64,000 bases of DNA, from positions 310,001 through 374,000 of the forward strand of contig JAAVTG010000561.1 of the NCBI GenBank assembly GCA_011947345.1, given 5' to 3'. The position numbers and the translations under genes are program-made. Below, piece by piece: positions 24,875 to 35,285 of this stretch. The notes under the pieces were generated by a model. The model did not search any database. It had not been told where the DNA came from and saw nothing but the letters and a program-made list of their open reading frames with translations. How positions within the stretch are numbered: the first letter of the stretch is position 1; each line of letters starts with the position of its first letter. The DNA is from Phytophthora quininea. Its lineage: Eukaryota; Oomycota; Peronosporomycetes; Peronosporales; Peronosporaceae.

Positions 24875-27800
24875 ATGGAGCGCGCCCACGTGCTCGTGCG
24901 CCTGCGGGGCGAGGCTTCATCCTCCAGTCCCGTGGGTGTCTGCCGCACCAGCGCCACGTCTGTGCGTCTGGAACACAGTGAGATGTCTCCGGGCGTCGCC
25001 AGCATCAGCTTCGAGAAAGTCTTCGACGTCGAGGAGGACAACACCGCTGTTTTTGAGGCATTAGCGCCCGCTGTGGACGCTGCAATTGGAGGACGCAATG
25101 CTACAATCATTGCAACAGGAGCGGCGAGCTCTGGCAAGTCATTCACATGTCATGGAGACCAGCAGAAGCAGAGTTATGCTGTCCACAAGGATGGGGTTGT
25201 GACGTTGGCGATACGCCGCGTTTTCGATGCTTTGGAGAAACTCAAACAGACAGGAGGGAAGCATAATGTCCTATTGAGTTGCTATGGTGTTGGAGAGACG
25301 CTGGAGGACCTTGCGGGAGCTGAAACATGCGAGGAGAAGCAGAACATTGAAGAGATGCTGCTGCAACAGGCATTGGTGGCGACGACGCCTGCGGAGGCGG
25401 TGCAATTATATGAAACAGCTCTACACAAAAAGAAGAGAAGCAGAGTTTCGTGTTTGCGCTGCATGTGGAGACGCTCTCGACGAGCGGAGAAGCGCGTCGA
25501 GGGCGACTGCTCGTTGTGGATATCCACGATGGCTCGACTATCGAGCCGCGAGGAGCGTTTGCTGCACGGGAGAAAGAGAAAACAGGAGAAGGATTTCTTG
25601 GACACACAGTTTCCAGTCGACGAGATGCTCAGCAGTTTCTTTGGGAGGTTCGTAGGCAACACGTGCTTGACGTTCCTTGTCGTTGCCATTCAGACTCCAG
25701 CGAAGTTCCAACAGCAGGTACGAGTGGTGATTGATTCCCATATATTACGGCACTTATCCTTAAACACTTGTTTTATTCCCAGGCAATTCAATCTCTCCTG
25801 TATGCCTGCAGGGCCAAAGATATCAAGGGTTCGAGCGCTGTTCAGCATTTACCGTCTTTTGTTGAAAAATGCAGTACAAACAACCAACAAAGGAATACTT
25901 CGCTGGAGCAGATCCTTCTCCAGCTACAGCAAAGGGTTCGCAAGATTACTATGCTGTCCCGGTGTCGCCACCTTTGTAAGTACTCAACCATTCTGCTTTT
26001 GGATATGAAAAGCGATCTTTAAACGTCCGCTCACTTATAATAATGCGTGTATGACTCAAGATCTACCACTACTTCCAGCGACTCGGTTTGTGAATTACCC
26101 TTGGTTTCTCGCAAGGAAGCCCACCCTGAGGTGTCTCCGAGTTCTTGTGCGACCACGAGTTGCGAGTCAGAGGTTTGTCGAGACAATCAACTGTATCGAT
26201 GCGCGTACGCAAAGCGTATGAAATTGCTAAAGCCGCCAATTGCTCACCGTCCAAGATTTCCACATTGAACAGCAATCAAGAGGATGAAGCGGCATTGCAC
26301 GTGGTGGTGGACGCTTTACTTCGACATCTCTCGTGGGAAACTCTCCGCACCATGACTTTAAAAGCTAAACTAGAGCAGATCCGCACGACACACGTTGAAC
26401 TCGAGCGCGCGTTGGAGCACGAAACCTCCATCAAGGATAAATGTGTCGACCGTATCTCTCGTTTGAGCCAGACCATGAGCTGCCAGGTTGTGGAACACGA
26501 ACAGCAACTGCACGAAGCGCTGACGGCTAAACACTCGGCAGAAGCACGGCTAGAAGAAACCAAGAACAAGTTTGATGACGTTGGCCGCGAAGTTTCACGG
26601 TTGCAAGAGCAGATTAAAGCAATACGAACAGAGCAAAAGCTTACAGCTGGGAATGAAGATGCACAGAGTTGCAGTGCTGCATCCGATAGCATTAGAAGCG
26701 AGCGCGCAATGCTTCACACGTTGTCGACGAGACTGGAAGAGGCAATGGCGGAGGCTCAGGAGGTGGTCAAGTTCAAGGACAGCGTCATTCAGTCTTTAGA
26801 AGAAAGGTTACAACTTGCAAGCAAACGTGGCGCCGAGGCAGCCTCGATGCTGCAGGAAGAGATGAGTCGTTTTGACAGCGAGAAGATGGCACTTCAAGCT
26901 CAGCTGAAGCAAATCAAAGCAAGCGATGCTAGCAAGACTAACCAGGAAATTGCAAGCTGCAGGCGGAGACCACAGCCATGCAACAGCAAAAGGCCGACCT
27001 AGTGGTGAAACTCGCCCAACTTACCCTCGAACTTGAAACATCTCGGGCACAATGGGCACAGATAGCCACGAACGCGAAGACCGAATAGAAAAAGGTGGTC
27101 CAAGCAGGTCGCTGACGCCGAACAGCGACACGAGCAAGCTGCGAACGCAATGCAGCAGCAAATGGGCCAGTTTCGTGCCGAGCTTGATGCGAAATTGGCG
27201 AGGCAGCGTGTGGCAGCACAAGTGGCGTGCAAAGCTAGTGAAAGAAAGTGTGAACAGCTCGAACACAACTTGCAGCGCTTGAAGTCGAAGCTGGCAAAGC
27301 AGAAGCTGAAATTCGAGAAGAAAGCACGGGTGTTAGTGACCAATGCACACAAGCAAAGCTCGAAACCCGTAGCAGCGCTAGAGCGGGAATTGGAAGAGCT
27401 TAACGACCGTCTTGATAGTGCGGTGAAGCGAGAGCAAGATGCTGTTGCACTGGCAAAGAAAAGTGAAGACGATGCGACGAATCTGAAAGCTGAGGTGAGC
27501 GAACTACGAGCTGCGTTTACTGAGTTGGAGAGAGAGCGAGCAGCTCTAGGACGTCTGTGCAAAGAACTCGAGACTGACAAGCAGAGCTTGAAAACCGAGT
27601 TTGACGCTCACTCGAGAGCTTGAGCAATCGGTTGGACAGCAGATTGAATCTGCCAAGACAATATTCGAAGCAGAGTATGAACGACAACTACAACAGTTGA
27701 TGGAGAAACACAAGGCTGAACTGAGTCTGTTGATGGACAAAAGGAAACACCGAAGACCACCAGCATCTGAGCCAACCCGCAAGCCAAGGCAGCAGACTAC

Positions 27801-28293
27801 GTCGCCAATGTCGTCCGATGACGGGTTCTTATCGTCAGATAGCAGCCGCCAGCAGAGTATTGAGAAGCTAGACGTACTCATTGACGCTAAAGAGCGACGA
27901 CTGGAACAGTTGAAACAACGACGACGGGCCGACAGCTCGTCCCGATCGCCGTCATCGTCTCCGCCAACAAAGAAGTCCTCGTCCTCAGCTCTCAAGAGAA
28001 CGATCTCTCACAAAGAAGAGCAGATCGCCGAGTTAACAGCGCGGCAAGCACATTTACTAGCTGCTTTGGCTACCGCAAACGAACAGGAAACGCTGGCCAA
28101 AAAGCAGACACAAGAAGCGGAAGCTCGACGTCAGGACGAGCTCGCAAAGTTCGATCAACTGCTGCAGCAGCTCAACCACGTGAAAAAGGAAAACTGGAAC
28201 CTCAGCCTCGCACTCCACGTCACGGAGACATCCAACCAGCAGCAGCAGCTTCATCACGAGCAACGCACAGCTACTCGGGCAGCATTTTACTAG
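24875..28293 (+). CDS. Divergent kinesin-like motor protein with long coiled-coil tail (several frame breaks)
   Basis: The N-terminal third is a kinesin motor: 'MERAHVLVRLRG', 'FEKVFDVEEDNTAVFEALAP', a P-loop variant 'ATGAASSGKSFTCHG' (25111-25155), a beta strand 'FVFALHVETLS', 'GRLLVVDIHDG' at the switch II position, and 'GRFVGNTCLTFLVVAIQTP' leading to 'AIQSLLYACRAKDI'. The usual GQTGSGKT, SSRSH and DLAGSE motifs are altered or absent. The tail (about 26150-28293) is an almost continuous coiled coil ending in Gln/His-rich sequence. A 65-nt intron lies at 25718-25782 and another probably starts at 25977 (GTAAGT). Breaks occur at A5 25427-25431, near 25580, 25932, 26150, 26955, 27090-27130 and 27600. 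Start choice (ATG 24875) is supported by the motor N-terminus. Confidence 0.75.
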
Positions 28294-28389
28294 TCGAGAC
28301 TGCTTGTACACTACATATTGTAGCATCACAATGAAAAACGAGGGGGAAAAGTATTCATGACAACGACGTTGCATTTCGATTCACATTTG

Positions 28390-29619
28390 CTACTGCTGGG
28401 GTTCGTTTGAAGCCTGGATCTCCTCGGCAGTCTTGCCACACAGCTGCTTGTGCAGCCTCCACGCTGCTTTCTGGCACTCTCGCGAGCAGTAGAGTGCGTC
28501 ACGACACCTCGCACAGCGATGGAGCTTGTCCCCAGGTATGTGGCACTGGTCACACGTCTTGCCCTTGGTCTCTCTAAACCAGAACATCGTGTCTTCCTCG
28601 CTCGGGTGAGTGACACCTTCGAGATCGTCTTCTCCATGGCAAAACACACTTTCACTTGGCGCATATAACTCCCACTTCTCCGTGTGATGCATGAGGTTCT
28701 GTCCTACACAGCCAAAGCTCTCCATAAACGTGTCGAGCTTCCTGGTTTTCTCTTCCTGGAACTCTTTGCTCAGATTCTCGGTTTGCGGCGGCACAAACTC
28801 GACCGCAAAGTTCGCTACGGATCCGTAGCCAGCGTCGTTGGCAATGGGCGCAAACTCCTGAGAAATGGCAAAGTCACTCAGGCCACGCAGATCCTCCTCC
28901 TCTTGCGTTTTAGGCTGCTGTAGGAAGTCTGCATCTCCCAGGAGGAAGCAGAACATGGGCTTGTCATCAGGATCTTTATCCCCGAAGCCTTGACGACGTT
29001 TTGGAACGTCCTGTACATGGACTCATTGTCCACTCGGTCTGCTGGTGGGGGATGTACACAAACACCAAGTCTGCTTGGTCGGCGTCCTGCACTGCTTGGT
29101 AGCCCATCGACGCCACCGATTTGGATAGCAATTCCCCAAATGGGGAAAAGTTGTTGGACTCGATAAAGACCTTGTTCCGGACGATATTGTCCATCTTTTA
29201 ACGTGGCTGAAGGTCTCCACCCATGACGCATGCAGATACAGCAGTCTGCAGCCGACGCCCGTGAGTCTCTGCTCCGCCTGCTTGAATTCCGCGTCCTTCC
29301 TGGTGATTTACCCATATTGGTGTCATGGAATTATTAGTTACCGGTATTCCATGTTTCTAACATTTTTGTTATTGTTGGGTGGACTGTACCAGGCGTAGTC
29401 GTAGCGCATGAAGCCGTTGGCGGCCAGCAGTCGCTCGCGCCAGGGCTGCATGGCGGCGGCCGGAGCGCCACTCTCGGCCATTCTCGATCCGCTTTTGGGT
29501 AACTCCGCGGAATTTGGGTACGGGACGTTCCAGGCGATTCGAGAAGGTCGATGTGTCCCGGCGTTGTCGCATCGAATGTTTCGAGACAGGACGGAAGGCA
29601 TTTTCTGATAATCCGCCAT
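28390..29619 (-). CDS. MYND zinc-finger protein (three frame breaks, one 42-nt intron)
   Basis: The C-terminus is a MYND finger: CDQC, then 'HRCARC', 'YCSREC' and 'WRLHKQLC', with all seven Cys and one His spaced as in the family; these bind short proline-rich peptides. The rest is unrecognised. The start is the ATG at 29619, exon 1 runs to 29342, a very short intron (29341-29300, GT...CAG) keeps phase, and exon 2 runs to 28390. One missing base each at about 29197 (A4), about 29050 (C5) and about 28985 (A3) explains the frame changes, and the total becomes exactly 397 codons. The alternative is that a shorter gene starts at the ATG at 29194 and the upstream part is a separate small gene. Confidence 0.68.
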
Positions 29620-29692
29620 AACATACCGTTTTCCTACTATTCCTGATCTTTCACCCCTCCTCAATTACTCGGCAGCCATTGAAACGCGAAAC
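29620..29692. promoter_or_regulatory. Short divergent intergenic region
   Basis: It separates the MYND-finger gene start (29619, minus) from the earliest ATG of the acidic hypothetical gene (29693, plus). It is pyrimidine-rich (CTACTATTCC, CACCCCTCC). No known motif is recognised. Confidence 0.3.
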
Positions 29693-30286
29693 ATGTGCAT
29701 CATCAACTTGCTCATTATTCAATTTGTCCACCAACAAGCAGCGAGTGCAAGGAAAATAATGCGAGGCTTCAACGGCGGCGTGTGCGCCTACAACCAGTCG
29801 GCGTATCTCTTCGAGCGGTCCCAGAACGCGCTACGACAGCGCAGCTTCGGCCGTGCGCGAGGCTTCCACCCCATGAAGCGCCGCAGAGATAGCGACAGCG
29901 ACAGCGACGTCCCGCTGACCACGGAGAGCATCAAGCGGCTGCGCGTGTCGTCCCCACCGCCCCAAACAGACTCGGAGATGACGGACGAAGAGGCTACAAA
30001 GACGGACAAGGCTCTGATCCCTACCAAACGGCGACCACTGATGCTGCACCATCCTTGGAAGACGGAGGAGCTGGCCGTAGAGCCGCTAGAGATCCCTACG
30101 GATGAGTCCTGTCGAGCTCTCGTAGTGTTTGACCCATACCAATCGCTCAAGATCAGCAGAGAACCCAAAGTGGAGCTGGTGGAGAGTGACGACGAGAAGG
30201 AGCAGCAGCAGCAGAAGGAGGAGTTTGTGCGGTTCGAAGAGCTCTCGAGTGACAACGAGGAGCCAGTGGACATGGATGTGGACTGA
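29693..30286 (+). CDS. Acidic hypothetical protein, probably nuclear
   Basis: I do not recognise this protein. It is intact and intronless. Two in-frame starts are possible: ATG 29693 (197 residues, hydrophobic leader) or ATG 29759 (175 residues, MRGFNGGVCAYNQSAYLFE). I favour the second because the hydrophobic leader is unlike the rest. The middle has a basic block KRRRDSDSDSD and 'IKRLRVSSPPP' suggestive of a nuclear signal and phosphorylation sites. The end is strongly acidic with a Gln run (EKEQQQQKEE ... EEPVDMDVD). Confidence 0.6.
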   Translation: MCIINLLIIQFVHQQAASARKIMRGFNGGVCAYNQSAYLFERSQNALRQRSFGRARGFHPMKRRRDSDSDSDVPLTTESIKRLRVSSPPPQTDSEMTDEEATKTDKALIPTKRRPLMLHHPWKTEELAVEPLEIPTDESCRALVVFDPYQSLKISREPKVELVESDDEKEQQQQKEEFVRFEELSSDNEEPVDMDVD

Positions 30287-30509
30287 GGAACCCTCAGAGG
30301 ACAGAGGAGACTCCTTTGTGGGCAGCTAGTTAAGCGCCGGGTTTCCTCTCTGAACTATTTAGCTTCATTTAATGACAGAGCAGCCCAAGGCGCTCCAGTC
30401 TAATATAGTGATCAGTCAGAGCGTCTCTCCTTCCATGTCCTTCGTTGCTGTCCTTTATCTTCCCATCTGCTTTTCCCTCAGTCTACTAACCAATCAAGAG
30501 GAAGGACCA

Positions 30510-31603
30510 ATGAGTGTTGACAAGACGGTTGATGAGGACGCTCCTCTATTGAGAACGGTGTCTGTGAAGGTGGAGGTGGAGGAAGAGCCGCCCCAGCACC
30601 ATGCGCTGCTGGGCATCGCGTGCGTGGCCACGTCGTCGCTCTGCTTCAGCTTCATGTCGACCTTCATCAAGTACATGACCTTCACCTTCTCGTCCATGGA
30701 GGCCATCTTGTGGCGCTCGTTGGGCGTCTTGGTCTGCAATTTGGTGGTGGTGACCATCACAGGCCAGAGCTTGTATGTCGCCCCCGAGTATCGGCGGATG
30801 CTGCTGTTGCGCTGCATTGCGGGCTTCTCGTGCATGGGCTTCGCCTTCTACGCCATGTCACAGATGGTGCTGGCGGACGCCAGTGTCATCGTGCTCACCA
30901 GCCCCGTCATGACCTTCTTCTTCGTACGTTATAGGATTATTTATTATTTATTATTTAACCTGACTGACTGTGGGTTTCCTGTAGGGAGCTCTAGTTCTGC
31001 ATGAGAAGATCAATCCGATCAGTCTGTTGAGTGCCATTGTGGCGTTCGGCGGCTTGATCTGCGTGGTTCGACCGGGGTTCCTGTTTGGATACGACCACCC
31101 GACGGACGCCTCGTGGATTGGCATTTGTTCGGGTCTGCTAGGAGCACTCAGCCAAGTCGGCGTCTTCCTCACCGTCCGACAACTGCAAGGACTCAATGTG
31201 TTTGTCATTGTGCACTACTTCGCAGCAGCCAGTGTGCTGTTCTCGCTGCTCTGGGTGATTCTCGTTCAGCAGGTTTGTTGCTTGGGGGTTTGGATGGCTT
31301 ACTATGTCTGCTAACTTGTGATGCTGTCAGTCCTTCTACTTCCCGTCGTCGTTTTTGCTGTGGCGAGCCATCATTGGCACTGGCATCTTCACTTTTGGAG
31401 GCCAACTGTTCTTGACCAAGGGCTTCCAGTTAGAGAAAGCAGGGATCGCCTCCGTCATGCGCTACTTGGACGTGGTGTTTGTGTTCATCTGGGACGCGAC
31501 CATTCTCGGAGAGCGCATTAACCATTGGAGTGTCGTCGGAGCGATCATTATCTGTTGCTGTGCAGTGATCATCGCCGTGCGCAAGATGAGGATGAGCATG
31601 TGA
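30510..31603 (+). CDS. DMT/EamA-family transporter, tandem copy 1
   Basis: A membrane transporter of the drug/metabolite superfamily (SLC35-like), predicted to have ten helices in two EamA halves. An acidic cytosolic N-terminus precedes 'LLGIACVATSSLCFSFMST', then 'MEAILWRS', 'FAFYAMSQMVLADASVI', 'LSAIVAFGGLICVVRPGFLF', 'QLEKAGIASVMRYLDVVFVF' and a final helix 'VVGAIIICCCAVIIAVRK'. Exons 30510-30923, 30985-31272, 31331-31603, introns 61 and 58 nt, all phase 0; 324 residues, no breaks. ATG 30510 is preferred to an upstream in-frame ATG at 30372, which would add an unrelated hydrophobic leader. Substrate cannot be told. The next gene is a close paralogue. Confidence 0.9.
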
Positions 31604-31780
31604 GCCTTTGTCAACTCCAGGCAATACAGCTACTGTAGAAATGCTTGCGGGACTCGGTCGTTGTGTCTTTTCTTGATCATTGCAGTGCACATATCCAGTA
31701 CGGCGTCAGACACAAGGCCGCCCGCCTCATCTTCGACACCCAGAAATTGTATCATTTCTCCATCTTCCTCCCCTGCAACC

Positions 31781-32942
31781 ATGCGAATCGAGTCCGTCTC
31801 CGATATCGACAAGATCGAGCCGCTGCTGCCGCGTGCTGATCAAGAGCTCAAGGTGGAGGATCTTGCGAAGCGCAAATCGCTATTGGGCTTGGCATGTGTG
31901 GCCACCTCCGCTCTCTGCTTCAGTCTCATGTCGACGTTCGTCAAGTACATGACGTTCACGTTTTCCTCCATGGAGGCGATTCTGTGGCGCTCGGTCGGCG
32001 CGTTCGCCTGCAATCTCGTAAGGCTTTTGCAGTGGTTGCTAACAAGCAACGTTTCTAATCGGTCTCTGTGTTAGATTGCTGTGGTGGTCTCAGGTAAAAG
32101 TCTCCACGTCCAGCCGAAGAAGCGTCGGATGCTGGCCCTCCGCTGCATTGCAGGGTTCGTGTCGATTGCCTTCGCTTTCTACGCGATGTCGCAGATGGTA
32201 CTAGCAGACGCGAGCGTCATTGTGTTCACGAGTCCCGTCATGACCTTCTTCTTCGTAAGTTATCCACACTTTTGTTTGACGACACTGCTGCGTTTCTAAT
32301 CGATCTTGTAGGGTGCAATTTTCCTTCATGAAGAGATAGATCCTGTAAGCTTGCTGAGTGCTATCGTAGCGTTCGGCGGCTTGATTTGCGTCGTGCGCCC
32401 CAGCTTTCTGTTTGGCGGTCATTTTTCTGCTGGTGCTGCGTATCCGTTGATTGCTGTGTGTTCTGGACTGCTGGGAGCTCTGGGTCAAGTCGGCGTTTTC
32501 CTTACCGTTCGAAAGTTGAAAGGTGTGAACGCGCTGGTGATTGTCCACTACTTTACTCTGTCCAGTATCGTGTTTTCGCTGCTCTGGATCGGTCTTGTTC
32601 AAAAGGTATGGTGTCCTGAATATTGTAGCTAGCTCGGATTTCTCTGCTCACTCGATTTGTTGTGTGTCCGTGCAGTCGTTTTATATCCCGTCGTCACTTG
32701 AGCTGTGGAGAGCGATCGTCGGGTGTGGAATCTTCACCTTCACTGGTCAAATGTTCCTTACCAAGGGCTTTCAACTGGAGAAAGCTGGCATCGCGTCCGT
32801 CATGCGCTACTTGGATGTCGTGTTCGTGTTCATATGGGACTCCACCGTGCTAGGCGAACACATCAACCGCTGGAGTGTGGTCGGCGCTTTGATTATCTGC
32901 AGTTGCGCCGTGATCATTGCAGTGCGCAAGATGAAATCGTGA
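31781..32942 (+). CDS. DMT/EamA-family transporter, tandem copy 2
   Basis: Paralogue of the preceding gene, 178 bp downstream and same strand, with nearly the same helices and motifs ('KYMTFTFSSMEAILWRS', 'QLEKAGIASVMRYLDVVFVFIWD'). Exons 31781-32017, 32075-32254, 32312-32605, 32676-32942; introns 57, 57 and 70 nt, all phase 0; 325 residues, intact. The two later introns match the two in copy 1 exactly in position ('FFF|GA' and before 'SFY'). The first, after 'ACNL', is missing from copy 1. The N-terminus (MRIESVSDIDKIEPLL) differs in sequence but keeps the acidic-dileucine pattern. Substrate unknown. Confidence 0.9.
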
Positions 32943-34263
32943 ACTAGTACTCCTACCGAAGTGCACCACAACGCTAGGATCATTCCGGTCAACCACGGAT
33001 GCTGCGTATTGGTGTCACTCATCCCCATGCTAAGTTGATTGAACCAAAAGCAGTACTGACGTCGGGTTGACGTATAAGCTTGCTTTCTTGTCTTCACCAT
33101 TGTTTGGGATGATAGCAACATCTTTCGGAACGGCGACATCTTCCTCAGGAGAATCTACGACGCCATTATCGATATCTCGATTCTAAGTAAATTCAGACGA
33201 CGCTTTTTGATGTTGCAATTATTCTACGCGGAAAAAAATCGGAGGGATCGCAAGAAGAGCCAAGAACTGTGCGCGTCATAACTTCATGACCTCAAGAAGC
33301 GAGTTTTCATATATTGATATTGGTACTGGGGTTTCCGCGATTAGATTGCGAGATGCAGACGCCAAATGCGCCGACTTCAGGTGGAGACACCTTCGTGCTT
33401 CGAAAAGGTATTTGACTCTCTTGGTATTGTTTTGAACGTATTAACCACTTACTTGGCTTATTTGCCATTGCAGAGAACTTATAAGGCTATCTCTGGTCGA
33501 AAAGAGATTCACTCAGCTGAATACGAACATGAAGACATCACTGAACCCCAGGTGATTGCACTGGTGGAAGCGCAGCTAGAGATATCGTTGGTGAGTCCCA
33601 TTTTCTTTTACAGCCAGGGCGTCGTCATCGTGGTGTTATCATGCTGAATAGCCAAGGGTTGAAAATGGCATGAAGTCTTCGAGACCCGGGTCTCCATTGC
33701 TACTCTTTAACATGCCCCCTGCCGTCTTTGATCGCAGCAATGACCACCGATTCAACACAGTCGTCTTCCTCGGGATGGCCATTTAGAGACTCCGAGTTAT
33801 CCATGCCATACTGCGTCTTCCATTCCACGATACCAACGACGATTAATCTCCAATACGAGAAGTAAAAGTCGTTTCCGTTCTGCTGAATAATCATCCTGAT
33901 CGATCCGCCGAGCGAGGAGACTACTTCGGAATGATGAGGAGACGACGCGGCTGAAGTAATCGCGTTAATCGCTCCATCTCGTGCCGATTATACAGGTCGC
34001 TGACTTGGAATTATTGGAGGTTCGGGCCTTCTTCTTTGTCGGCGAGGACGCCGTGAGCAGCTTCAGAACGCCTTTGAGTACTTTTCCTCGATTCAGTTCA
34101 TGATAAATACAGGCCTAAGGAAGACATACAAACCCTGCCACGCGCTGAAATGTATGCGACCAGCACAAAGCCTAGGACAATCGAGTTCAAGCAGTCCCAA
34201 ATGCATCGAGCAAAACAGTAGGGTAGAGAAGACAAAGTCGTTGTTATATTGACAGCAGCTCAG
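32943..34263. other. Gene-poor stretch with two weak coding candidates
   Basis: No secure gene. From ATG 33353 a plus-strand reading ('MQTPNAPTSGGDTFVLRK', then 'KAISGRKEIHSAEYEHE' after a one-base slip) looks protein-like, and a GTATTT...TTGCAG segment at about 33409-33475 could be an intron. On the minus strand 33700-33894 encodes 64 residues ('MIIQQNGNDFYFSYWRL...') with a coherent acidic end. Neither has a known domain; both may be gene or transposon debris. Confidence 0.3.
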
Positions 34264-34358
34264 GGTCGACACCTACGCACCGTAGCGTCGCCCCGACGCT
34301 CTCCCGGAGTCACTAATCTCTACAACCTGAGGGAGGTCGACACCTCCGCACCGTAGCG
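34264..34358. repeat. Direct repeat of 24 nt, two copies
   Basis: GGTCGACACCTACGCACCGT and its four following bases (34264-34287) recur at 34335-34358 with one mismatch, 71 nt apart. They lie just downstream of the RPS2 stop, in its likely 3' UTR or flank. Confidence 0.6.
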
Positions 34359-34458
34359 CTTCAGATCCACGCTTTCCTCCCTCCAAAGCAACCGTCTTCC
34401 AAAAAAACTCGTTCCGTAGCTGAAGTAGCAGAGTCGACTAAACCGTCGGTTTGAGCAC

Positions 34459-35243
34459 TTACTTCTTGATGGCAGTCTTGGCCAGGAAGTCCGTGTGCTC
34501 CTGGTACGGCGACGGGCCGAACGTGTGCTGCTCCCAGAGGTCCGGGGTCAGGTACGCGTACGTGGCACGCAGGGCGTAGAACGTCGCCTTGACGAAGTTG
34601 CCGAGCGTACGCGTGTGGCCACGGGCCGACGTGTAGCAGTCCTCAATGCCGGCCATACCCAGAAGCTTCTTGGGCACGGGGCGGCACACAGACCGGTACC
34701 ACGGGGCGCCGGGATGAGACGCACACGGACGGAGCCGCACTTGCCCGTCACCTTGTTGGGCACAGTGTGCGGGGCACCGACCATACGGCCCCAGTAGCCG
34801 CGACGCACAGGCACCAGCGAGATCTTGGCCAGGATGATGGCGCCACGAATGGCCGTGGCGACTTCCTTGGCGCACTTGACGCCGAGGCCGATGTGGCCGT
34901 TGTTGTCACCGACCGCCACGAAGGCTTTGAAGCGCGTACGCTGGCCAGCCGTGGTCTGCTTCTGCACGGGCATGATCTTCATGACCTCGTCCTTGAGCGA
35001 CGACTCGAGGAAGTAGTTGACGATCTCGCACTCCTTGATGGGAAGCGAAAAGAGGTAGATCTCCTCGAGCGAGCCGATCTTGCCCTCCTTTACCAGGCGG
35101 CCGAGCTTGGTCACGGGCACCCACTCCTTGGACTCCTCACGACCACGGCCACGGCCACGGCCACGACCGCGGCCTCCGCGGCCACCACGGCCACGGCCAA
35201 ATCCTCCACGTTCTCCAGCGGGCGCAGGCGCAGCGTCAGCCAT
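34459..35243 (-). CDS. RPS2: 40S ribosomal protein uS5 (RPS2), one frame break
   Basis: Component of the small ribosomal subunit. An N-terminal RGG/GRGRG box (residues 12-37) is followed by '[17 protein letters not shown]', the S5 domain '[17 protein letters not shown]...[11 protein letters not shown]', '[18 protein letters not shown]', '[10 protein letters not shown]', '[21 protein letters not shown]' and a C-terminus typical of eukaryotic S2. ATG at 35243, stop at 34459-34461. A single missing base at about 34676-34681 (GG/CC context) breaks the frame between 'RGTGL' and 'PVPKKLL'. For an essential ribosomal protein this is almost certainly a sequence error. About 261 residues, intronless. 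Confidence 0.95.
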
Positions 35244-35270
35244 TGTCGATATTCTTCTGCTTCTTTGGGG

Positions 35271-35285
35271 CGAAATGAACGAATG
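35271..35285 (-). promoter_or_regulatory. Initiator-like element upstream of RPS2
   Basis: Read on the minus strand this is CATTCGTTCATTTCG, about 28 nt before the ATG. It resembles the oomycete initiator consensus TCATTYYNCAWTTT but with one extra base and mismatches. Position is right for a short 5' UTR. Confidence 0.35.
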
